Below are positions 34,254 through 40,652 of a stretch of DNA of 64,000 nt, one piece after another; position 1 is the stretch's first letter, and every line of letters starts with the position of its first letter. The notes below the pieces were generated by a model. It saw only the letters and a program-made list of their open reading frames with translations, did no database searches and was not told the DNA's origin. The stretch spans positions 1-64,000 of the forward strand of contig JAEUTZ010000016.1 of NCBI GenBank assembly GCA_016787725.1, given 5' to 3'. The stretch is from Cyclobacteriaceae bacterium (lineage in GTDB: Bacteria > Bacteroidota > Bacteroidia > Cytophagales > Cyclobacteriaceae). A program made the translations under genes and the position numbers.

Positions 34254-35414
34254 ATGAGGAAATTTCTTCTTCTTTGTTTTTCTGTCCTTGGTACAGGAGC
34301 TCTTGCCTTCTTTACTTTTGCGCCTCGTTACATTGATCAATCCAAAAATTTAACAGGAACGTATCCGGAAGCATTCCTTCGCCAAACCTGGTACGATTCC
34401 ATCCCGTTTATTGCGGATTTACATTGTGATTTGTTACTGTGGGATCGGGATTTTTTTAAGCACCACAGCTATGGACATGTTGATTTACCACGCATGCAGC
34501 AAGGAAGCATGGCCTTTCAGGCATTTACTGTTGTAAGCAAGGTACCCGCAGGAATTAATATTGAGCGTAACCCGTCAACCAGTGATCAGATTGGTCTGTT
34601 AAGTTTCGCTCAATTACGCTCCCCCGCTACGTGGTTTAGCTCCAAGGCTCGCGCGTTGGACCAGTGTAGTCAACTACATGAATATGCTGATCGGTCGGAA
34701 GGCATGTTTCGGGTAATTACCAGCCAGCAAGAATTACAAACATTTATTAAAGATCGAAAATCCAATCAAAAACTGACCGCTGGAATGTTAGGACTTGAGG
34801 GCGCACATTGTCTCGAAAATGATCTAAGCAACCTGCAGGTGTTTTACAATGCGGGTGTTCGCTACATCGGGTTAACACATTTCTTTGACAATGAATGGGC
34901 CGGGTCAGCGCACGGTGAGAAAAAGGAAGGGCTTACCGGTTTAGGCAAACAGCTCATTCGAAAAATGGATAGTTCAAATATGATCATCGACCTGGCGCAT
35001 GCCTCTATGAAAACCATCGATGATGTATTAGCATTAACTAAGCGTCCGATTATTGTTTCGCACACGGGCGTAAAGGGTGTATGTAATAATCAACGCAATC
35101 TTTCTGATCAGCATTTGATTGCAATCGGTAAGCGAAACGGCCTGGTAGGCATTGGCCTGTGGGAAACGGCAGTTTGTGGAACGGATGTGAGTGCTACAGC
35201 TCGAAGTATCCGGTATGCAGCTGATTTGATTGGTGTGGACAAGGTAGCCCTGGGCTCGGACTTTGATGGAGCGATTGGCACGCACGTGGATGCTGCCGGA
35301 TTGCCTCTGGTGGCAATGGCTTTAGAGCAGGAAGGGTTTGATCGCGCTGAGATCGAGTTGATCATGGGTGGTAACATTCGCGACTTCCTCTTAAGAAATT
35401 TACCCGCAAACTAG
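34254..35414 (+). CDS. Membrane/periplasmic dipeptidase (peptidase M19, renal dipeptidase family)
   Basis: 386 residues with an N-terminal signal or anchor (RKFLLLCFSVLGTGALAFF). The binuclear zinc site is seen as ADLHCDLLLW (HxD), GMLGLEGAHC (bridging Glu), IDLAHAS and IVSHTG (His ligands) and LGSDFDGAIG (Asp). M19 enzymes cleave dipeptides including L,D forms and Cys-Gly. In this cluster a role on glutathione- or cysteine-derived dipeptides is a speculation. The next operator starts within a few bases of its stop. Confidence 0.92.
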   Translation: MRKFLLLCFSVLGTGALAFFTFAPRYIDQSKNLTGTYPEAFLRQTWYDSIPFIADLHCDLLLWDRDFFKHHSYGHVDLPRMQQGSMAFQAFTVVSKVPAGINIERNPSTSDQIGLLSFAQLRSPATWFSSKARALDQCSQLHEYADRSEGMFRVITSQQELQTFIKDRKSNQKLTAGMLGLEGAHCLENDLSNLQVFYNAGVRYIGLTHFFDNEWAGSAHGEKKEGLTGLGKQLIRKMDSSNMIIDLAHASMKTIDDVLALTKRPIIVSHTGVKGVCNNQRNLSDQHLIAIGKRNGLVGIGLWETAVCGTDVSATARSIRYAADLIGVDKVALGSDFDGAIGTHVDAAGLPLVAMALEQEGFDRAEIELIMGGNIRDFLLRNLPAN

Positions 35415-35416
35415 AT

Positions 35417-35462
35417 CTGTGACAAAGATCACAGAAATCGATTTCGATACCGGTTATCTTTC
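35417..35462 (+). promoter_or_regulatory. Crp/Fnr-type operator 4 and promoter of the SoxB-like gene
   Basis: CTGTGACAAAGATCACAG at 35417-35434 has perfect 6-bp outer arms, close to the classical CRP consensus. TATCTTTC at 35455-35462 is the -7 box (one mismatch), 29.5 bp from the palindrome centre. It shows that translation begins at 35479, not at the in-frame codon at 35419. Confidence 0.75.
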
Positions 35463-35478
35463 CAAATTAATCGAAACT

Positions 35479-37227
35479 ATGGAAAACAAACATCAAGCAG
35501 AATGTGGTTGTGATCATTGCGGATCCTCCGGTTCCCGAAGGGATTTTTTGAAGTCTGCGGCTTTGTTGACCGGTGGATTATCGCTGATGGGCACTACCGT
35601 GGCAGGGGCAGTTTCATCGCCAGCAGACCCGGTAAAGGCGATCGGCAAAAGTCAAGCTATAGCTGCTGGTAAAGCAACCCGGTTTACCATCCTTTATACA
35701 GCTGATATTCATGCACAGATTTTGACGCATGATGAGTTTTTTCTTGAAAATGGAAAGCCGGTATATAAGAAGCGAGGCGGGTTGGCAGTTCTTAAAACCA
35801 TGATTCATACCCTTAAAGCCGAAAATCCTGAGAACACTATCATCTTGGATGCTGGCGATTGTTTTCAGGGCGGTGGTGTAGCAGCTTTATCTCAAGGAAG
35901 AGCCATTGTACCCTTGATGAATAACATTGGATATGACTTGATTCTTCCAGGTAATTGGGAAGTGGTGTATGGCAAGGAGATGATGCAACGGGATCTGGGG
36001 GCTTACCAGGCTGCCAAGATTTGCGCCAACATGTTTCATGACACAAAAGATGAATTTAAAGGCGAATTGATTTTTCAACCGTATTGGACAAAAGTAATTG
36101 GTGGCGTTAAGATTGGATTTATCGGGTACAACGATCCGCTCACACCCAAACGTCAGTCACCCGCTTATAGCTATGGAATTACTTTTACAAAGCCTGAATT
36201 GAATGTGGCTAAGTACATTCGTTTACTCCGCGATTATGAGAAGTGCAGCATGGTATTTTTAGTGACGCACATGGGGTTGGCACAACAAGTGGATCTTGCT
36301 AATAAGCCGTACGTGGAAGGTGCTGACTATATTTTAGGTGCCGATACGCACGAACGGGTTCGTAAACCCATAGAAGGCAAGTATTCAAAGGTAACAGAGC
36401 CTGGAGCCTTTGGCTCCTTTGTTTCCCGGTTGGATTTTGTTGTAGAAGACGGGATTGTAAAAGACCAACACTATGCCTTGCTGGATGTAGATCCGGACCG
36501 GTATAAACCCGATACGGAAATGGAGAGCCTGGTAAAAGAAGCACGCGAACCTTACCGGGTTGAATTGGATACGGTAATTGGGCGCACAAAAAATACCCTC
36601 GTACGGTATTATGTAATCGAAAATCCGATGGACAACATGATTACCGATGCACTCATGTGGAAATTAAAACCAGATGTAGCCCTTTCCAATGGATTTCGTT
36701 TCTGTCCACCCCTGGTTCCCGATCCGAAAAAAGGCTATGCTGAAATTACCAATGACTACCTGTGGAGCATGTTGCCAGTTGATTCCAATGCCCGGCAAGC
36801 GGAGGTTACCGGTAAGCAAATCTGGAATTGGATGGAGAAGGAGTTGCACAATGTTTTTGCTAGCGATCCCGCGAAACGTTTTGGTGGCTGGGTGATTCGC
36901 TTTAAGGGCATGGAAGTAAAATTCACGGTACACAAAGAATTGGGAGAACGCGTCAACAACATAAGGATTCAAGGGAAACCGATTGATCTTGAAAAGTCTT
37001 ATACGGTTGTTGCCTGTGAGCGCGAAGGCGATCCGGAAGAAGTGCTTTGCCGGATTGAAGGGGTAAGCGGGGCTCACAACGTGAATAGTACGCTGCACGA
37101 AATAATGCGGGAGTACCTGGCAAAATTTTCCCCGGTGGCACCCAAGGTGGAAGGTAGAATTACGGCTACCGATGTGCCAAATAATTTATTGTCTCAATTG
37201 GAAGGTTACGATTACGAGTTTATCTGA
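35479..37227 (+). CDS. Tat-exported SoxB-like 5'-nucleotidase family metallophosphoesterase
   Basis: 582 residues. A short Cys/His-rich leader (ECGCDHCGSSG) precedes a twin-arginine signal SRRDFLKSAALLTGG. The metallophosphoesterase domain has LYTADIHAQ (DxH), ILDAGDCFQGG (GD), LPGNWEVVYG, VFLVTHMGL and YILGADTHERV. The 5'-nucleotidase C-terminal domain begins near DNMITDALMWKLKPDVAL. The GNWE..YG motif carries the tryptophan typical of SoxB (GHWEFTYG) rather than the GNHE of nucleotidases, and Tat export also fits SoxB, which hydrolyses protein-bound S-thiosulfonate. No soxYZ or soxXA lies in the window. A nucleotidase role cannot be excluded. The operator in front and the neighbours favour sulfur metabolism. 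Confidence 0.78.
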   Translation: MENKHQAECGCDHCGSSGSRRDFLKSAALLTGGLSLMGTTVAGAVSSPADPVKAIGKSQAIAAGKATRFTILYTADIHAQILTHDEFFLENGKPVYKKRGGLAVLKTMIHTLKAENPENTIILDAGDCFQGGGVAALSQGRAIVPLMNNIGYDLILPGNWEVVYGKEMMQRDLGAYQAAKICANMFHDTKDEFKGELIFQPYWTKVIGGVKIGFIGYNDPLTPKRQSPAYSYGITFTKPELNVAKYIRLLRDYEKCSMVFLVTHMGLAQQVDLANKPYVEGADYILGADTHERVRKPIEGKYSKVTEPGAFGSFVSRLDFVVEDGIVKDQHYALLDVDPDRYKPDTEMESLVKEAREPYRVELDTVIGRTKNTLVRYYVIENPMDNMITDALMWKLKPDVALSNGFRFCPPLVPDPKKGYAEITNDYLWSMLPVDSNARQAEVTGKQIWNWMEKELHNVFASDPAKRFGGWVIRFKGMEVKFTVHKELGERVNNIRIQGKPIDLEKSYTVVACEREGDPEEVLCRIEGVSGAHNVNSTLHEIMREYLAKFSPVAPKVEGRITATDVPNNLLSQLEGYDYEFI

Positions 37228-37841
37228 TGAATAAGACCTTTTGGAATGAGCGCTATCAGGCCAACGAAACCACCTATGGCATTGAACCCAATGATTTTTT
37301 CAAGAGTCAGCTTGACCAGTTGACTCCGGGGAAACTACTGCTACCGGCAGAAGGGGAGGGACGCAATGCTCTGTATGCCGCCCGACAAGGTTGGCAGGTA
37401 ACGGCCTATGATTTCAGTGAAGTTGCCCGAATTAAAACGTTACAACAGGCACTTCATTTAAATTTGCTGAATATAGAATATCATGTTCAGGATTTAAGTC
37501 AAATTGAATTGCCTGAAAATACCTTTGATGCGATCGGTATTATTTTCGTGCACTTACCCGAATCCATAAGGAAGCATTTGCATGGAACGTGCGTCCAAAG
37601 TCTCAGGCCTGGAGGTAGGATCATACTGGAAGTATTTTCAAAAAGTCAGCTCCAATACAATTCCGGAGGCCCGAAAGATTACGATTTACTTTCTTCCCTT
37701 GAGATTCTTCAACAGGATTTTGCTCCGCTTACGATGAACCTAATGGAGGAACGCCTGATCGAATTAAGCGAGGGCTTCTTTCACTCAGGACCCGCGCACG
37801 TTGTGAGGATGGTGGCTACGAAGGATTCGCAACCGAAGTAA
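37227..37841 (+). CDS. Class I SAM-dependent methyltransferase (TehB/thiol methyltransferase-like)
   Basis: 204 residues, cytosolic. The N-terminal FWNERYQANETTYGIEPNDF is typical of thiopurine/TehB-like small-molecule methyltransferases. The SAM loop is LLLPAEGEGRNALYAARQGW, followed by VTAYDFS (acidic ribose contact) and a catalytic-side FDAIGIIFVHLP. Its ATG overlaps the SoxB-like stop (TGATG), so translation is coupled and the two are co-regulated. An inorganic or organic thiol as acceptor is a context inference. Its 3' end overlaps the convergent thioredoxin gene by 26 nt. Confidence 0.85.
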   Translation: MNKTFWNERYQANETTYGIEPNDFFKSQLDQLTPGKLLLPAEGEGRNALYAARQGWQVTAYDFSEVARIKTLQQALHLNLLNIEYHVQDLSQIELPENTFDAIGIIFVHLPESIRKHLHGTCVQSLRPGGRIILEVFSKSQLQYNSGGPKDYDLLSSLEILQQDFAPLTMNLMEERLIELSEGFFHSGPAHVVRMVATKDSQPK

Positions 37842-38205
37842 ATTTCTTTTCAACTACCAGGTGTTCATCAATCACTTTCTTGAAGACGTTTTTTGGGAAT
37901 GCACCCGGCTGGATCATCGGTTTTCCCTCCACCGGAATGAACAAAAAAGTAGGAATGCTACGGACATCAAATACACCCGCCAACTCCTGCTCACGTTCTG
38001 TATCCACTTTATAAATGATCAATTTGCCATCGTATTCTTTGGCGAGCTCTTCCAGAACCGGTGCTACCATTTTACACGGACCACACCAGTCAGCATAAAA
38101 GTCAATGAGGGCTGGTAGAGTTCCTTTATAGTTCCAATTTTCTTCAGCTGTATAGTCAAATACCTTTTGCTTGAATTCTTCGGTAGTCAGTTTGATGGTT
38201 GTCAT
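37816..38205 (-). CDS. Thioredoxin
   Basis: 129 residues, no signal peptide, single domain. The active site is DWCGPCKMVAPVLEE, with the cis-proline in RSIPTFLFIP. The N-terminus has a short extra helix (TTEEFKQKVFDYTAEEN). A reductant for persulfides or oxidised rhodanese cysteines is likely given the cluster. Expression is predicted from the minus-strand promoter adjoining operator 5. It is convergent with the methyltransferase gene and overlaps it. Confidence 0.95.
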   Translation of the reverse strand: MTTIKLTTEEFKQKVFDYTAEENWNYKGTLPALIDFYADWCGPCKMVAPVLEELAKEYDGKLIIYKVDTEREQELAGVFDVRSIPTFLFIPVEGKPMIQPGAFPKNVFKKVIDEHLVVEKKFTSVANPS

Positions 38206-38224
38206 GATCGATTATTTAAGGACA

Positions 38225-38269
38225 CAAATTTCGGGCTTTTCAATCCGCTTTTCTGTAACATCTGTCACC
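38225..38269 (-). promoter_or_regulatory. Crp/Fnr-type operator 5 and thioredoxin promoter
   Basis: Palindrome TGTAACATCTGTCACC (plus strand, 38254-38269). On the minus strand GAAATTTG (38225-38232, one mismatch) is the -7 box, 29.5 bp from the palindrome centre and 19 nt before the thioredoxin ATG. Confidence 0.68.
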
Positions 38270-38334
38270 GGCAGAAAGGTTCCGAATCTTTAATTTTGTG
38301 ATAAATCCCGTTAATTTTGATAAATTTTGAATTG

Positions 38335-38380
38335 TGTAACCAAAATCACGGAAGTAAGGGTGCCCGGGGTTGTACCTTTG
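38335..38380 (+). promoter_or_regulatory. Crp/Fnr-type operator 6 and promoter of the persulfide dioxygenase gene
   Basis: TGTAACCAAAATCACG at 38335-38350 and a full -7 match TACCTTTG at 38373-38380, 30.5 bp from the palindrome centre. The leader to the ATG at 38450 is about 65 nt. Two TAATTTTG boxes at 38291 and 38312 lie upstream and could be minor promoters. Confidence 0.72.
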
Positions 38381-38449
38381 CATAGCAAAATTATTACGGT
38401 GCCTGAATGGACCCGTTTTAACAACCATTAACGACTAAAACTTTACACT

Positions 38450-39853
38450 ATGTTTTTTCAACACATTTACGACAAAACTCTGGCGCAGGCCAGCTACCTC
38501 ATCGGATGTCAGAAAACCGGGGAGTCCATTGTCATAGATGCCAAGCGCGATGTTGATACGTATCTTGAGATCGCCAAGCAGAATAATTTGCAAATCACGC
38601 ACATTACCGAAACGCACATTCATGCCGACTTCTTAACAGGGTCGCGTGAGTTGGCAAAATTAACAGGAGCCCAACTGTATCTCTCTGACGAAGGAGGCGA
38701 AGGCTGGCTCTATGAGTTTCCGCACATCGGGTTAAAGGATGGCAGTGTGATAAAGGTGGGTAACCTTACCTTGAAGGTGTTGCATACTCCGGGCCATACC
38801 CCTGAAAGCATCAGTTTCCTGCTGACGGATCATCCCGCCAGTAACGAGCCCGTCATGTTATTTACCGGTGACTTTGTTTTTGTGGGTGACGTAGGCCGAC
38901 CCGATTTGTTGGAGAAAGCAGCTGGCATACAGGGTACGAAGGAGGCAGGGGCCAAAGAGATGTATAAGTCCATTGCAAAGTTCAACGCGCTTCCCGACTA
39001 CATCCAGGTGTGGCCGGGTCATGGAGCGGGTTCGGCTTGCGGTAAAGCGTTGGGGGCGGTACCAAGTACCACGGTGGGTTATGAAAAGGTACGCAACTGG
39101 GCATTTCAATACCCGAACAACGAGAATGGCTTTGTTAAATACCTGCTGGAAGATCAACCTGAACCGCCCAAGTATTTTGCCATGATGAAGAAGCTCAATA
39201 AAGTGGATCGACCCCTGTTGACGGCAGTACCCAAGCTAAAGAAACTCGCTGCCCAGGAATTTAGATCGGCATTTGATAAAGGAGTGAAACTAATTGATAC
39301 ACGAAATAAAGTTGACTTCGCAACCGGTTTTATACCGGGCAGCATCAACATCCAAGGCAATAATTCCTTCGCTACGTGGGCTGGTTGGCTTCTAAATTAT
39401 GAAGAACCGTTTATGCTGCTGGTAGCTGAAAATCAAGTGGAAGACGTGACGCGTAAATTAATGCGGATTGGATTGGACAATGTGTTAGGATATATCGAGA
39501 ATGTAAACCCCTGGCTGGAATCAGGGAAGACACTGGCAAAAAGCGAAGTAATTTCGTTAGAAGAGTTCAAGCAACTTTACACGAATAACAACATCCAATT
39601 AGTTGACGTGCGGGGAGAGGCTGAGTATAAGTCGGGCCACATTAAGGGCGCTGAAAATATTTTTGTTGGCACCCTGGGCAACAACCTGAATAAATTTAAA
39701 AAAGATAAACAGATTGTTATTCACTGCCAAAGTGGTGATCGGACAGCCATCGCATATTCATTACTGGTGAAGAGTGGAATCAAGGTGAAAAATTATTCTG
39801 CCGGTATGAGTGAGTGGGTGAATGCCGGGAACCCGATAGTCACTGAAGTTTAG
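38450..39853 (+). CDS. Persulfide dioxygenase-rhodanese fusion (ETHE1/CstB-like)
   Basis: 467 residues, cytosolic. The metallo-beta-lactamase-fold domain (about 1-250) has mononuclear iron ligands H56, H58 and D60 in ETHIHADFL, LHTPGHTPESISFLL, FTGDFVFVGDVGRPDLL and VWPGHGAGSACGK. The first rhodanese-like domain (about 265-360) lacks the catalytic cysteine. The second (about 370-467) has HCQSGDRT with C426. It oxidises glutathione or low-molecular-weight persulfide to sulfite and can pass sulfur to give thiosulfate, linking sulfide detoxification to the TauE exporter and the thiosulfate genes. Own operator-linked promoter. Confidence 0.93.
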   Translation: MFFQHIYDKTLAQASYLIGCQKTGESIVIDAKRDVDTYLEIAKQNNLQITHITETHIHADFLTGSRELAKLTGAQLYLSDEGGEGWLYEFPHIGLKDGSVIKVGNLTLKVLHTPGHTPESISFLLTDHPASNEPVMLFTGDFVFVGDVGRPDLLEKAAGIQGTKEAGAKEMYKSIAKFNALPDYIQVWPGHGAGSACGKALGAVPSTTVGYEKVRNWAFQYPNNENGFVKYLLEDQPEPPKYFAMMKKLNKVDRPLLTAVPKLKKLAAQEFRSAFDKGVKLIDTRNKVDFATGFIPGSINIQGNNSFATWAGWLLNYEEPFMLLVAENQVEDVTRKLMRIGLDNVLGYIENVNPWLESGKTLAKSEVISLEEFKQLYTNNNIQLVDVRGEAEYKSGHIKGAENIFVGTLGNNLNKFKKDKQIVIHCQSGDRTAIAYSLLVKSGIKVKNYSAGMSEWVNAGNPIVTEV

Positions 39854-40524
39854 TCATGGCACCTTTAGCTCCTGATTCTTACAATTTAATTTAGCCAGAA
39901 TATTTCTCCGTTGAATATCCACGGTATGGAAGAAAAACAATTCGGGTGCGATTTCTTTTGCTGATTTTCCCTTAACACTTAGTTGAACAATTTCAATTTC
40001 ACGTGAGGTTAAATGAGCCTTTTGCAAGTAAGTATCGATAAAGTTTAACGAACGATTATAACGGATTAGCTTCGGAATAGAAAACTGATCCGAAATTTTT
40101 AGCTGTGGTGCTTCCTTCAATAAATTCGGCATGGGATGAGTTTTTAAGAAGATCTCCATTCGACTTGAGTTTTCTCGCTTTTTCGATCATGACGGGCTCT
40201 TCATGCATGGTAAATTTTAATACCTTGATTGAAGAATTCTCTTCCTGATTTCTTCAAGGATTGAAAAGCCACCATCACTGCGGAGATTCAAATTCAGTAA
40301 AATGAGTGGTGGTTGGTGAATTTTGATCAATTCTTGCAACCCGATACGGGAATGAGTACTGCCGCAAAAGCTAAATTCTGCATTTCCCGAAAGAATGAGG
40401 CCCCTTTGATAACTTCCTCGAGATCTTCGCAGATTATCAGTTTAGTGACCAAGCCAACGTGCTTCAGCAATGAAAATACTGAGAAATTGGTATTGGAAAA
40501 ATCAACTTTAAGAAAATTCATCAT
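39854..40524 (-). pseudogene. Decayed NarL/LuxR-family response regulator
   Basis: Shifting frames on the minus strand recovers a full receiver plus HTH protein. Starting near 40524: MMNFLKVDFSNTNFSVFSLL and LIICEDLEEVI, then in another frame LQELIKIHQPPLILLNLNL with GGFSILEEIRKR, then KFTMHEEPVMIEKARKLK. The final frame (40159 to 39854) has a clear LuxR HTH, LTSREIEIVQLSVKGKSAKE followed by NILAKLNCKN. At least three frameshifts break it. The phospho-acceptor position reads Asn (LILLNLN), so the receiver was probably already inactive. The last 101 codons could still be translated as an HTH-only protein. Confidence 0.78.
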
Positions 40525-40624
40525 AATTAGTTATCTTCCTTAAAGTGATTCCGCTTTGTAGTTTACTTAGTTGTTGGTATAGGGGGTATCCGGTTATAGG
40601 CGGATTTTTGGGTACATAACAAAT

Positions 40625-40639
40625 CCGGGTAACACCCGG
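40625..40639 (+). promoter_or_regulatory. Hairpin just upstream of the giant gene's start
   Basis: CCGGGT-AAC-ACCCGG is a perfect 6-bp GC-rich hairpin with a 3-nt loop, ending 13 nt before the ATG at 40653. In the mRNA it would sit at or next to the ribosome-binding region. No T tract follows. A clear -7 element for this gene was not found in the 110 nt upstream. Confidence 0.5.
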
Positions 40640-40652
40640 CACCTATACGTCT

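Noticed and set aside
35419-35478. Upstream start of the SoxB-like gene
   Set aside because: It lies over operator 4 and the -7 box, so it would not be in the transcript.
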